DNA from: SLQH01 sp964612995
Lineage (GTDB): Bacteria; Planctomycetota; UBA11346
DNA: 38,504 bases
Direction: 5' to 3'
NCBI GenBank assembly: GCA_964612995.1
Contig: CAZTGE010000027.1
Coordinates: 1-38,504, forward strand
The first letter of the stretch is position 1. Each line of letters begins with the position of its first letter. Below, one piece after another: positions 30,965 to 38,504 of the stretch. Below the pieces are notes generated by a model that worked only from the letters and a program-made list of their open reading frames with translations, did not search any database and was not told the DNA's origin. The position numbers were made by a program, and so were the translations under genes.

Positions 30965-31599
30965 GCGGGCGCCAGAGGGGTGATCGGCGGAGACAATCGG
31001 TGAAGCCGATCCGCCGACGCGGGGAGCGGCAAAGCCGATCCACGCGAACCCCGACAAAGCCAGAGGGGTAGCCCCCGGCGCTACAGCGCCCGGGGCGTAG
31101 GGGCGAAGCCCCTGCACAAAAGCGGGCGTAGGGGCGAAGCCCCTGCACAAAAGCGGGCCTGGCGCCAGAGGGGTGATCNNNNNNNNNNNNNNNNNNNNNN
31201 NNNNNNNNNNNNNNNNNNNNNNNNNNNNNNNNNNNNNNNNNNNNNNNNNNNNNNNNNNNNNNNNNNNNNNNNNNNNNNCGGCGAAGCCGATCCGCCGACG
31301 CGGGGAGCGGCAAAGCCGATCCACGCGAACCCCGACAAAGCCAGAGGGGTAGCCCCCGGCGCTACAGCGCCGGGGGCGTAGGGGCGAAGCCCCTGCACAA
31401 AAGCGGGCCTGGCGCCAGAGGGGTGATCGGCGGATACAATCGGCGAAGCCGATCCGCCGACGCGGGGAGCGGCGAAGCCGATCCGCCGACGCGGGGAGCG
31501 GCAAAGCCGATCCACGCGAACCCCGACAAAGCCAGAGGGGTAGCCCCCGGCGCTACAGCGCCGGGGGCGTAGGGGCGAAGCCCCTGCACAAAAAGCAGG
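30965..31599. repeat. Tandem array of 162-bp units built from GCGAAGC mini-hairpins
   Basis: Three units start at about 30965, 31158 and 31408. Each carries, in order, GGCGCCAGAGGGGTGATC, a GGCGGAT..ATCCGCC hairpin enclosing CGGC-GAA-GCCG, CCCGACAAAGCCAGAGGGG, a 10-11 bp CCCCCGGCGC..GCGCCGGGGG hairpin, and GGGGC-GAA-GCCCC followed by TGCACAAAAGC. Unit 1 contains a 31-bp submodule twice (31096-31126, 31127-31157); unit 3 contains a 29-bp submodule twice (31441-31469, 31470-31498). Without these duplications the unit length is about 162 bp. An assembly gap lies in unit 2. There are no spacers of the CRISPR type. The last unit runs into the glnK terminator. Confidence 0.88.
31179..31278. other. 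Assembly gap (100 N)
   Basis: Exactly 100 N interrupt the second array unit, a conventional scaffold placeholder. Sequence continuity would need only the 12 bases between GTGATC and CGGCGAAG, or 12 plus any number of whole units, so the true array size is unknown. Confidence 0.95.
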
Positions 31600-31664
31600 C
31601 CGGGGCGGGCGGACAGACCGCCATCCGGGGGGATACGCTACGACGGACACCCGCCCCGGCCTGC
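31595..31664 (-). terminator. Terminator of glnK
   Basis: A 15-bp perfect stem (31664-31650 with 31609-31595, minus-strand order) encloses about 40 nt and is followed on the minus strand by TTTTT (31594-31590), just 5 bp after the glnK stop. The T-run and following GTGCAGGGGC are the same sequence that begins each array unit read on this strand. Confidence 0.75.
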
Positions 31665-31669
31665 AGGAT

Positions 31670-32017
31670 TCAGATCGCCTCCGCGTCGGTCTCCCCGGTG
31701 CGGATACGGATGCAGGACTCGAGCGGGATGACGAAGATCTTGCCGTCGCCGACCTTGCCGTCGCTGCCGGAGCGGGCCGCGCCGATGACCGCTTCGATGG
31801 TCGACTGGGCCGCCTCATCGTTGACCGCAATCTCGAGCTTGACCTTATGCAGCAGGTTGACGGTATATTCGTGGCCGCGATAGATCTCGCTGTGGCCCTT
31901 CTGCCTGCCGCAGCCCTGCACGTCGCTGATGGTCAGGCGAGAGATATCGACCTTGGCCAGAGCCTCCTTGACCGCTTCGAGACGCGGCGGCTGAATGACG
32001 GCGATGATGAGTTTCAT
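31670..32017 (-). CDS. glnK: P-II nitrogen regulatory protein (GlnK/GlnB family)
   Basis: This 115-aa trimeric signal protein senses ATP/ADP and 2-oxoglutarate, and blocks the ammonium channel when nitrogen is sufficient. The T-loop is conserved (GRQKGHSEIYRG, with the uridylylation Tyr51 in HEYTVN), as is the B-loop region (GSDGKVGDGKIFVIPLE). The start at 32017 has AGGAG at 7 nt; the longer frame to 32074 has no homology. It lies 89 bp downstream of amt, so it is called GlnK by context; the usual order is glnK-amt, reversed here. Expression probably depends on the sigma-54 promoter in front of amt. Confidence 0.93.
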   Translation of the reverse strand: MKLIIAVIQPPRLEAVKEALAKVDISRLTISDVQGCGRQKGHSEIYRGHEYTVNLLHKVKLEIAVNDEAAQSTIEAVIGAARSGSDGKVGDGKIFVIPLESCIRIRTGETDAEAI

Positions 32018-32052
32018 GAATGGCTCCTGATTCGCTTTTGGGTGGAGGGAGT

Positions 32053-32091
32053 GGGTCCCCGGGGGCCACCACACCGGCCCCCGGGGAACCC
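32053..32091. terminator. Intercistronic hairpin between amt and glnK
   Basis: A 12-bp stem (32056-32067 with 32076-32087) is extended by GGG/CCC around a one-base bulge. There is no T-run, so it more likely tunes the amt:glnK mRNA ratio or protects mRNA ends than stops all transcription. Confidence 0.6.
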
Positions 32092-32106
32092 TGATGCCAG
32101 GCCGGG

Positions 32107-33582
32107 TCAGGCCAGGTCGACCCAGGCCTTGGCCCCGTGTTCGTGGAGGTCGAGGCCTTCGATCTCCTCCTCCTTGCTGACGCGCAGGCCGACGGTGTAC
32201 TTGATGGTGAGGAAGATCGCCAGGCTGGCGCCGAAGGCCCAGGCGAAGCCGACGCCGATCCCCAGCAGCTGGACCCCGAAGCTGGCATCGCCGGTGACAT
32301 CGAACAGCGCCACCGCGATGGTGCCCCAGGCGCCACAGACGCCGTGCACGCTGATCGCACCCACGGGGTCGTCGATCTTGATCTTGTCGAAGAACAGGAC
32401 CGAGAAGACCACGATCACGCCGCCGATCAAGCCGATGAGCAGGGCACCGCCGGGAGCGACGTTGGCGCAGGGCGCTGTGATCGCGACCAGCCCGGCGAGC
32501 GCGCCGTTGACCGCCATGCTCACATCCGGCTTCTTGAGCAGGATCCAGCTGGTGACCATGGCCGCGATGGCGCCGGCGCAGGCGGAGATGTTGGTATTGA
32601 CCATGATGATCGCCAGGGACCTGCCCTCACCGGTGACCGCGGTGGTGCTGCCGGGGTTGAAGCCGAACCAGCCCATCCAGAGGATGAACATGCCCAGGAC
32701 CGCGAAGGCCATGCTGTGGCCGGGGATCGGGCGCATGGTGCCGTCTTCCTGGTACTTGCCCAGACGCGGGCCGAGCACCAGGGCACCGGCGAGCGCAGCC
32801 CAGCCGCCGACCGAGTGGACCACCGTCGAACCGGCGAAATCCATGAAACCCATGCCTTCGAGCCATCCGCCCGAGGCATCTGCATCCGGCGGAGTCCACA
32901 AACTGCCCCAGGCCCAGCCGCCGAAGATCGGATAGACGAACGCGGTGATGCCGATGGAGTAGAGCAGGTAACTACCGAACTTGGTACGCTCGGCCATCGC
33001 GCCGGAGACGATGGTCGCGGCGGTGGCGGCGAACACGGTCTGGAAGATCAGGAAGGTGTAGAACCAGGCGTCCTCCATACCGTCGGGCGCGTACATGAAC
33101 GCGGCGGTGCCGATGAAGCTGTTCTCGCCCATCTGCCCGAACATGAAGCCGAAGCCGATGATCCAGAACAGCAGGCTGCCAACCGAGAAGTCCATGATGT
33201 TTTTCATCATGATGTTGACGACGTTCTTGGCCCGGGTGAATCCGGCCTCGACCAGGGCGAAGCCGGCCTGCATCCAGAACACCAGGATCGCGGCGATGAT
33301 GGTCCACAGGATATCGACCGGGAAGCCGCCACCGGCCGCGTCCATCGGTGTGTCCGCATTGGGGTCTTCCGCTTCGGCCGCGGCCTCCGCGTCGGCGGTG
33401 GCGATGTCCTCGACATCCGCAGGCGGTGTCTGCTCTGCCCCGGGGAGGTCGGTGATGGCCTGATCAGCCATCACCATCCGTTGGATGTCCGGCATCACGC
33501 CGCCGCCGTCGGCGGCCGCGGGAGTCGCGAAGCCGCAGGCGGCGGCGAGCACGACGAAGGTGAACAGTAATGAACGCAGCAT
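32107..33582 (-). CDS. amt: Ammonium transporter (Amt)
   Basis: The gene encodes 491 aa. A signal peptide (LLFTFVVLAAACGFATPAAA) is followed by an acidic, Ala/Glu-rich periplasmic linker of about 60 residues that most Amt proteins lack, then 11 predicted helices. The twin histidines of the pore are in GSTVVHSVGGWAAL and ISVHGVCGAWG; AGFTRAKN and WFGFNPGS are further family marks. It conducts ammonium across the inner membrane and is gated by the P-II protein encoded next. AGGAG lies 7 nt before the ATG at 33582. A sigma-54 promoter at 33629-33642 indicates nitrogen control. Confidence 0.95.
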   Translation of the reverse strand: MLRSLLFTFVVLAAACGFATPAAADGGGVMPDIQRMVMADQAITDLPGAEQTPPADVEDIATADAEAAAEAEDPNADTPMDAAGGGFPVDILWTIIAAILVFWMQAGFALVEAGFTRAKNVVNIMMKNIMDFSVGSLLFWIIGFGFMFGQMGENSFIGTAAFMYAPDGMEDAWFYTFLIFQTVFAATAATIVSGAMAERTKFGSYLLYSIGITAFVYPIFGGWAWGSLWTPPDADASGGWLEGMGFMDFAGSTVVHSVGGWAALAGALVLGPRLGKYQEDGTMRPIPGHSMAFAVLGMFILWMGWFGFNPGSTTAVTGEGRSLAIIMVNTNISACAGAIAAMVTSWILLKKPDVSMAVNGALAGLVAITAPCANVAPGGALLIGLIGGVIVVFSVLFFDKIKIDDPVGAISVHGVCGAWGTIAVALFDVTGDASFGVQLLGIGVGFAWAFGASLAIFLTIKYTVGLRVSKEEEIEGLDLHEHGAKAWVDLA

Positions 33583-33628
33583 GTGTGTACTCCTGAGGGG
33601 AAAACGGAATCGGCGTCATCCCCCTGGT

Positions 33629-33642
33629 GCAAAGGCCATGCC
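33629..33642 (-). promoter_or_regulatory. Sigma-54 promoter of amt-glnK
   Basis: The minus strand reads GGCATGGCCTTTGC, with GG and GC exactly 10 bp apart, as in the -24/-12 consensus (TGGCAC-N5-TTGCA). The start point would be about 12 bp further, some 35 nt before the amt ATG. Confidence 0.75.
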
Positions 33643-33675
33643 GCGCTCTCCTGACGACGCAGATCCAGTGCAGGT

Positions 33676-33702
33676 GACTGCAACCACACCACTTGTGCAG
33701 TC
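33676..33702. promoter_or_regulatory. Inverted repeat upstream of the sigma-54 promoter (possible NtrC site)
   Basis: GACTGCA (33676-33682) and TGCAGTC (33696-33702) form a perfect 7-bp inverted repeat with a 13-bp centre, 34 bp upstream of the -24 element. The outer TGCA ends recall NtrC sites (TGCACC..GGTGCA), but the spacing differs. The remainder of the gap to 33824 shows nothing clear. Confidence 0.4.
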
Positions 33703-33824
33703 GCCGGATCACTCGCGGTCAACAGTGCGAATTACCGGATTGTCAGATCATGCTGTACGCCGAGCGGCAGGCGCTCAAAAACAGAACAGTCGACGGGATC
33801 GGCAGCAGGCCCTGACGCGACTGC

Positions 33825-34319
33825 CTACAGCACCTTGGCGTAGATGTGGTCGTCGATGACGTAGCCGGCGCCGATGTCGTCGATCACATCCTCGACCCGC
33901 CGGTAGCCACAGGCGGCGTAGACGGCGAGGCTGATCCGGTTACGGCGGTTGACCCGCAGGCGCACCATGCGCGCGCCGGCCTCCCGGCCACGCGCCTCGA
34001 CCCAGGCGAGCGCCGAACGCCCCCAGCCCCGGCCACGGAAACCGGCCGCAAGGTAGAGCTTGCTCAACTCGCAGACCTCGCCCGAGACGCGGCAGGCGAG
34101 GTAGCCGATGGCGCGATGACCGACGCGGATCAGGCAGTAGCGGTAGCCGTCGGCCATCGCGGCGATGATCGCCGCCGGGCTCTGGTACCGATCGAGCATA
34201 TAGTCGGTCTGCTCGCGGCCGATGATCGCCGGGTAGTGCTCCCGCCAGATCCGGCGAGCCAGCGCAGCGATGCGCCCGGCCACCGCGGGCCCCACGGGAT
34301 CGATACGCAACTCGTCCAC
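33825..34319 (-). CDS. GNAT family N-acetyltransferase
   Basis: The protein is 164 aa. The GNAT core is clear: ELSKLYLAAGFRGRGWGRSALAWVE holds the acetyl-CoA loop (RGRGWG), and NRISLAVYAACGYRRVED is motif B. The N-terminal IWREHYPAIIGREQTDYML segment resembles small-molecule or peptide acetyltransferases of the RimI/PhnO type (cited here as REHYPAIIG and QTDYML). The substrate is unknown. The start is the GTG at 34319, preceded by GGGAGG at 7 nt; the frame remains open upstream without homology. It diverges from another GNAT gene at 34467, across a 147-bp gap with no recognisable repeat. Confidence 0.82.
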   Translation of the reverse strand: MDELRIDPVGPAVAGRIAALARRIWREHYPAIIGREQTDYMLDRYQSPAAIIAAMADGYRYCLIRVGHRAIGYLACRVSGEVCELSKLYLAAGFRGRGWGRSALAWVEARGREAGARMVRLRVNRRNRISLAVYAACGYRRVEDVIDDIGAGYVIDDHIYAKVL

Positions 34320-34466
34320 CGTCGCACCTCCCCGGGCCAGCCTCGGCCGACAACGCATCGGGCAAGCAGCGAAACCCATGTGAATCCGCCGCGGTGTCGC
34401 ACCTGCTGGCTGTGAAAGCAGTAACTGGCCCTTGCGCCCGGTCCACGGCCTGCATGGAATGCGACT

Positions 34467-35021
34467 GTGCAGGTCGAAGCCCGGATCACCACGGTATCGT
34501 TGGCCAGTCTCGGCCGCGATGAGATGCGCGATTGCGTGCGCCTCTGGCGCTCGGTGTGGCCCAAGGACGGCAACGACCTCGAAGCCGACGTGGACGAGAA
34601 GCTGCGTTACGCTCGCGAGGACAGCCCTCTGCACCGGGCCGAACAGATCCATCTGCTGCGCAACGGCCACCGGGTGCTGGCCCAGGCCCGCAGCTTCATC
34701 CGTTCGATCCACACCCCAAACGGCGTGTGCGACATCCTCGCCCTCGCCGGGGTCTGCAGCGATCCGGCGCTACGCGGCACCGGGCTCGGACGGATGGTGG
34801 TCCTCGCCGCCTTCGAGCGACTCGGTCCGGAACTGCCGCTATCCCTGTTCCAGACCAAGGTCCCCGGCTTCTATGAGAAACTCGGCTCGCGTCGGATCGA
34901 CAATCCGATCGTCAACTCCACCGGCGACGGTAGCACCTTCTGGGATCCGATCGTGATGATCCACCCGGCCACGGCCGACTGGCCCGAGGGCGAGATCGAC
35001 CTCCTCGGCCCTGGCTGGTAG
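34467..35021 (+). CDS. GNAT family N-acetyltransferase
   Basis: The protein is 184 aa. The acetyl-CoA binding stretch GVCSDPALRGTGLGRMVVLAA and the flanking strands identify the fold (core RGTGLG). The C-terminal part (TKVPGFYEKLGSRRIDN, then STGDGSTFWDPIVMIHP) is typical of a small subgroup whose substrates I cannot name. The start is a GTG with a weak GGAA site; an ATG at about 34524 is a shorter alternative that would remove the first strand. It ends convergent with the response regulator at 35122, 100 bp away. Confidence 0.78.
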   Translation: MQVEARITTVSLASLGRDEMRDCVRLWRSVWPKDGNDLEADVDEKLRYAREDSPLHRAEQIHLLRNGHRVLAQARSFIRSIHTPNGVCDILALAGVCSDPALRGTGLGRMVVLAAFERLGPELPLSLFQTKVPGFYEKLGSRRIDNPIVNSTGDGSTFWDPIVMIHPATADWPEGEIDLLGPGW

Positions 35022-35121
35022 CGAGCGCTCGGGTCCAGCCTGCTACCGCGACCGGCTACGCAGGCGCGATCGTCACCATCTCGCTGCGTCGATCGCATCC
35101 GTCCACCCCCGCTCGCGTGCC

Positions 35122-36153
35122 CTATCCGGTGGCCTCGTCCGCCTTCGGCCCGGCACCCTGGCTGCGCTGTGCGCGCAGGTCCTCGGCCATCTGGACGTTG
35201 GCCAACGCTGCCGGGATGGTGGCGGTGAATTCCTGGATCAACTCGCGCGCGGCGGCGTCGAGCTGCGGGCAGTCGGCGAGATAGACCACAACGGTGCGCT
35301 CGTCGTGGCTGCGATGCAGACTGACGAAGCAGGCTTCACCGAAATGGCTGGCCGGCAGCAGGCGCGGGTCGGCAACCAGATGACTGACGTCTGCGTCGAG
35401 CAGGTCGTCGACCGTCGGCGGGATCGCGCCCTGGAATCGGCCCGCAGTGGCGAGGACCTCCCATGCGGAGGTGGAACCGACAGCGGCGAAGCCGGCCGTG
35501 CCCTCGGCGGCCGGACCGCCGACGCAGTCGATCAGCGCGGTGATCTGGGCGAGCAGCCCGGTGAGGAAGGAGCGCATGGTCTGCACGTCGTACAGTCTGG
35601 CAGCCGAACGCACGATCAGCTCCAGGCCCTCGCGGTACCGACGCATGGTGTGCAGCTGACCGTAGGTACGCAGCGCGGCGGTGACGGTGGCGAGCAGACG
35701 GGTGGAGGTGAGCTCGGTCTTCTCTTTGTAGTCATTGATGTCGTAGTCGACGATCACCCGCTCCTCGGGCGCCTGTCCAGGCTGGCCGGTCCGCAAGACG
35801 ATCCGCACGTCGGTGTTCTTCAGGCTCTCGCGGATGTAACGGACGCATTCGAGCCCGGCCTGGTCGTGCTCCATGACCACGTCGAGGAGGACCAGGGCGA
35901 TATCGGGATTGCTGGCGAAGAGCTTCTTGGCCTCCCGCGCGCTGAAGGCGTTGATCAGGGTCATGCCACGGCCGGCGAAACGATAGCCTGCGAGCACCAG
36001 CCGGGTGACGCTGTGCACCTCCATGTCGTCGTCGACCACCAGCACCTTCCAGGACCCCCGCATCGTTCCGCTCGGCGCTGGCGCCGCATCCTCGGCCGCG
36101 AACGCGATGGCATCGGAGTCGCGCAGTTCGTCCATGTCGCCAGGTTCATCCAT
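35122..36153 (-). CDS. Response regulator with DUF3369-like C-terminal region
   Basis: This 343-aa protein has a receiver domain (about 35-165) with acidic pocket DDD (41-43), phospho-acceptor Asp91 in LVLLDVVME, and a conserved Lys in YKEKTELT. The rest (about 170-320) is a GAF-like, non-DNA-binding region as in response regulators carrying DUF3369 (TYGQLHTMRRYREGLELIVRS and MRSFLTGLLAQITALI are its usual marks, given here in part). No HD-GYP or GGDEF output follows, so it may act by protein contacts. It begins 1 bp after the stop of the upstream histidine kinase and is certainly its partner. Confidence 0.85.
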   Translation of the reverse strand: MDEPGDMDELRDSDAIAFAAEDAAPAPSGTMRGSWKVLVVDDDMEVHSVTRLVLAGYRFAGRGMTLINAFSAREAKKLFASNPDIALVLLDVVMEHDQAGLECVRYIRESLKNTDVRIVLRTGQPGQAPEERVIVDYDINDYKEKTELTSTRLLATVTAALRTYGQLHTMRRYREGLELIVRSAARLYDVQTMRSFLTGLLAQITALIDCVGGPAAEGTAGFAAVGSTSAWEVLATAGRFQGAIPPTVDDLLDADVSHLVADPRLLPASHFGEACFVSLHRSHDERTVVVYLADCPQLDAAARELIQEFTATIPAALANVQMAEDLRAQRSQGAGPKADEATG

Positions 36154-36154
36154 A

Positions 36155-38251
36155 TCAGATCCGTTTCACTGCCAGCGGCGTGATCTCCACGCCATCGAGA
36201 TTCCGCCGCAGGGGCAGCCTGATCATGAACGAACTGCCTGCGCCCGGTGTGCTGGTGCACGTCAGGGTTCCCCCGAGTTTGTGCGCCACCAGGTTGAAAG
36301 CCAGATGCAGTCCGAGACCGGTGCCGCCGCGACCGCGCCTGGTGGTGAAGAACGGGGCGAAGACCTGCTCACGCGTCGCCGGATCCATGCCCACGCCGTC
36401 ATCGCTGCAGCGCACCACGGCCATGGTCGCGGATTCGCGCTCGACACTCACGCGGATCGTGCCCTGGTCCACGCCGTCGAAGGCGTGGTCGAGCGCGTTG
36501 GTGAACAGGTTGGTCAGCACCTGCGCGAAAGGGCCGGGGAACGAGCGCACCACGATGTCCGCATCGCCCGCGATCTCCAGCCGGTGGCGCGTGCGCTTGA
36601 GCTGGGGCTCCAGGTTCTTGAGCACTTCGCGGGTGTAGTCGAGCAGCGCAAACTCGCGTGGCGCGCCGCTCGACTGGTCTGCCGCCACCTGCTTGAACGA
36701 GCGCACCAGCTCGCCCGCGCGCTCGAGGTTGGCTTGGATGATCCCCGCCGCCTCGGCGGTTCGCTCGATGAAATCCGCGAGCTGCGAACGTTTGAGCGCT
36801 TCCTGGGCGAAATCGCGACGCAGCCGTTCGAGCTCGTCGACGAGCAGGCTGGCCGCGGTGATCCCCACCCCGACCGGTGTGTTGATCTCATGCGCCACGC
36901 CGGCGACCATCCCCCCGAGCGCAGAGAGCTTCTCTGCCTGGACCAGATGCTCCTGCATCGAGCGCACGTCATCGAGTGCGACGGTCAACGAAGCGTTGGC
37001 TTCGCGCAGCTCGACAGTCCGCTGTTCGACCCGGTGCTCGAGCGTACAGTTGAGTTCGGCCAGTTGCTCCTGGGTGCGCTTGAGCTCGCTGATGTCGGTA
37101 AGCACATTGGCGATGCACAACGGCTGTCCGTCGCGGTCGCAGATGACGGCGAAATGCTGCAGCGTATGCACCGAATGTCCCCCGGCGCCACGCAGCTCCG
37201 CAGCGGTCGAGAAGCTGCCCTGCTTCATCGCCCGATGCAACGCCGAGCTCGACTGGTTGCCGCCGGCGACCGGCACCAGGAACCGATCCAGACGTTCGCC
37301 GAGGGACGCGGCGCGCTCGAGCCCGAGCATGGCGGCGAAGGCGGGGTTGACCCAGGTCAGCCGTCCATCGAGATCGCACAGGCTGAAGGCCTGGGTCGAG
37401 ACCTCGGCCAATTGACGGAAGGTGGCCGAACGCTCCTCCGCCCGCCGTCGCTCGGCCACCTCCTGACGCAGGTCCGCGAGCTGGGTGTCGATGATGCGGC
37501 ACATGTCGTCGAAGGCGGTACGGAAGGTGTGGATCTCATCGCGCCCCTGGCTGATGCGGGTGAAGTCGCTGCCACGCTCCTGCAGCCGCCGCAGGGTCTG
37601 ACCGAGTGGGCGGGTGATCCAGGCGCGAATGGTCAGCCCCAGAAACGACACCGAGGCCAACAGCACGACCATGAACACGCCGAGCCCTACCCGACGGCGG
37701 AGCTTGGAATGCGCGGCCAATGTGGCGATCTCGTCCTCTAAGGCCTGCGCGCTGTCGCCCTCGACGGCTTCGCAGCGCCGCTTCAGATCCTCCTTGACGG
37801 CGTGGAGGCCGGCTGCCGCAGCGACCGCCCGCTCATCGAACTGGTCAGCGATGAACGCGGCGTAGATGTCGTGCGCCCGCCGCGCGAATTCGTCCAGCTC
37901 GCCGCGCAACAGGCGCACCCGCTCGCGGAGGACCGGCGGCAGGGGCTCCACGCCGTACAGCCGCGCGTACTGCGTCTGCACCTCCGCGGCCTTGGCCTGC
38001 GCCGCACCCAGCGCATCGGCATCGAGATCTGCGACCGCCCGTTCATGCCAGGCGACCTGATCATCGAAAGCCGAGGCGGCGGCCGTGGCCATCTGCGCCG
38101 CGGGTGCCAGGCGCGCGATCGTCTGCTCCAGCTGACGTTCGGTGCGCAGCCCCTGGAAGAAGGTCAGCGTCATGTGGCCAGCATAGACCGCCAGCAGCGC
38201 GCTGATGCTCAACCAGATCTTGGCCCCGATGGTCAGGTCGCGCAGGCGCAT
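36155..38251 (-). CDS. Membrane sensor histidine kinase with PAS domain
   Basis: The protein is 698 aa from the ATG at 38251 (an in-frame GTG lies one codon earlier). TM1 (about 9-30) and TM2 (about 205-228) enclose a helical periplasmic domain of about 175 residues, like four-helix-bundle ligand sensors. A linker and PAS domain follow (about 275-400, AFSLCDLDGRLTWVNPAF, cited as GRLTWVNPAF). A coiled coil leads to the HisKA domain with His454 in GVAHEINTPVGVG. The ATPase domain carries NLFTNALDHAF, DDGVGM and GTGLGLHLAFNL. The signal is unknown. No Shine-Dalgarno precedes the start and the -10 box is 8 nt away, so the message seems leaderless. Its cognate regulator follows after 1 bp. Confidence 0.9.
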   Translation of the reverse strand: MRLRDLTIGAKIWLSISALLAVYAGHMTLTFFQGLRTERQLEQTIARLAPAAQMATAAASAFDDQVAWHERAVADLDADALGAAQAKAAEVQTQYARLYGVEPLPPVLRERVRLLRGELDEFARRAHDIYAAFIADQFDERAVAAAAGLHAVKEDLKRRCEAVEGDSAQALEDEIATLAAHSKLRRRVGLGVFMVVLLASVSFLGLTIRAWITRPLGQTLRRLQERGSDFTRISQGRDEIHTFRTAFDDMCRIIDTQLADLRQEVAERRRAEERSATFRQLAEVSTQAFSLCDLDGRLTWVNPAFAAMLGLERAASLGERLDRFLVPVAGGNQSSSALHRAMKQGSFSTAAELRGAGGHSVHTLQHFAVICDRDGQPLCIANVLTDISELKRTQEQLAELNCTLEHRVEQRTVELREANASLTVALDDVRSMQEHLVQAEKLSALGGMVAGVAHEINTPVGVGITAASLLVDELERLRRDFAQEALKRSQLADFIERTAEAAGIIQANLERAGELVRSFKQVAADQSSGAPREFALLDYTREVLKNLEPQLKRTRHRLEIAGDADIVVRSFPGPFAQVLTNLFTNALDHAFDGVDQGTIRVSVERESATMAVVRCSDDGVGMDPATREQVFAPFFTTRRGRGGTGLGLHLAFNLVAHKLGGTLTCTSTPGAGSSFMIRLPLRRNLDGVEITPLAVKRI

Positions 38252-38259
38252 CACCGAAC

Positions 38260-38287
38260 ACCATACGACATCGAACCCGGCTCACAA
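38260..38287 (-). promoter_or_regulatory. Candidate promoter of the kinase-regulator pair
   Basis: On the minus strand TTGTGA (38287-38282) and TATGGT (38265-38260) are 16 bp apart, both four of six matches. The -10 box ends 8 nt before the ATG, predicting a leader of 0-2 nt. MITE copy 3 begins 21 bp upstream of the -35 box. Confidence 0.5.
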
Positions 38288-38308
38288 TCACCGCCGGGGC
38301 CACCCGGC

Positions 38309-38471
38309 CGGGGCGACCCAAAGCTCGCAAATGAGGGCCATGCCTCGCCTCCACCTGCGTCACTATGGCCCAAGCAGCAAAGATGGCCGGGCGGTTTGAC
38401 GCAGGTGGAGGCGACGCAAGGCATGCCGACCTGGGGATCGGCGCTCCCGGGGCGAGCTTTGAGTCGCCCTG
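38309..38471 (+). mobile_element. MITE copy 3 (163 bp)
   Basis: The right end is the perfect family terminus. The left end has two changes (CGGGGCGACCCAAAGCTCGC). The flanks are a perfect 10-bp direct repeat, GCCACCCGGC, at 38299-38308 and 38472-38481. The inner arms CCTCCACCTGCGTCA and complement are intact. Orientation is the same as copy 1. It lies immediately upstream of the kinase promoter. Confidence 0.9.
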
Positions 38472-38504
38472 GCCACCCGGCCGGGGCCGCGCGCGTCCAT
38501 GCCG

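Noticed and set aside
30965..31599. CRISPR array
   Set aside because: Units are about 162 bp and repeat throughout, with no unique spacers, and no cas genes are present.
30893..31830. Arg/Pro/Ser-rich open frames through the hairpin array
   Set aside because: They are a by-product of a 162-bp unit divisible by three; the 29- and 31-bp duplications shift the frame and no start signals or codon bias support coding.

Overview
The window is a GC-rich segment of a Gram-negative bacterial chromosome. Two outer-membrane porins, a lipoprotein, exported proteins and strong AGGAG-type ribosome sites show the cell type. The long PstC/PstA, PhoB/PhoR, Amt/P-II and the response regulator with a DUF3369-like region look most like Gammaproteobacteria. 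No rRNA or other marker settles the lineage, so this is inference. A run of 100 N at 31179-31278 marks a scaffold gap inside a tandem repeat.

Left third (1-15.9 kb): a divergent pair opens the window. On the minus strand a cation diffusion facilitator overlaps trpE by 4 bp. On the plus strand a GNAT-histidine phosphatase fusion is followed by a HAD phosphatase. Next come a large Cache-PAS hybrid histidine kinase, the ovothiol synthase OvoA, a lipoprotein MsrA-MsrB fusion, a secreted transglutaminase-like protein, and a convergent secreted protein with two internal repeats.

Middle (16-30.5 kb): a complete phosphate-starvation locus. phoB-phoR (minus) diverge from pstS-pstC-pstA-pstB (plus). 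phoU faces pstB convergently instead of ending the operon, and two tandem, paralogous O/P-type porins follow. I find 11-bp-phased direct repeats of a CTTnAnn heptamer (Pho boxes) upstream of phoB, pstS (twice), both porins, and probably phoU. A similar site precedes the hybrid kinase at 4891.

Right part (30.5-38.5 kb): dodecin, then an array of 162-bp units built from tiny GCGAAGC hairpins that abuts the glnK terminator. An amt-glnK pair with a good sigma-54 promoter follows, then two divergent acetyltransferases and a histidine kinase/response regulator pair.

The most notable unannotated structure is a 162-163 bp palindromic mobile element. It is present three times (2526-2688, 7681-7842 inverted, 38309-38471), with 20-bp terminal inverted repeats starting CAGGG. 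Each copy is flanked by a perfect but different 10-bp target duplication. It is a non-autonomous element (MITE) whose ends and target length suggest mobilisation by an ISAs1-type transposase. Two copies lie directly behind promoters of three genes whose -10 boxes sit so close to the start codon that the mRNAs should be leaderless.
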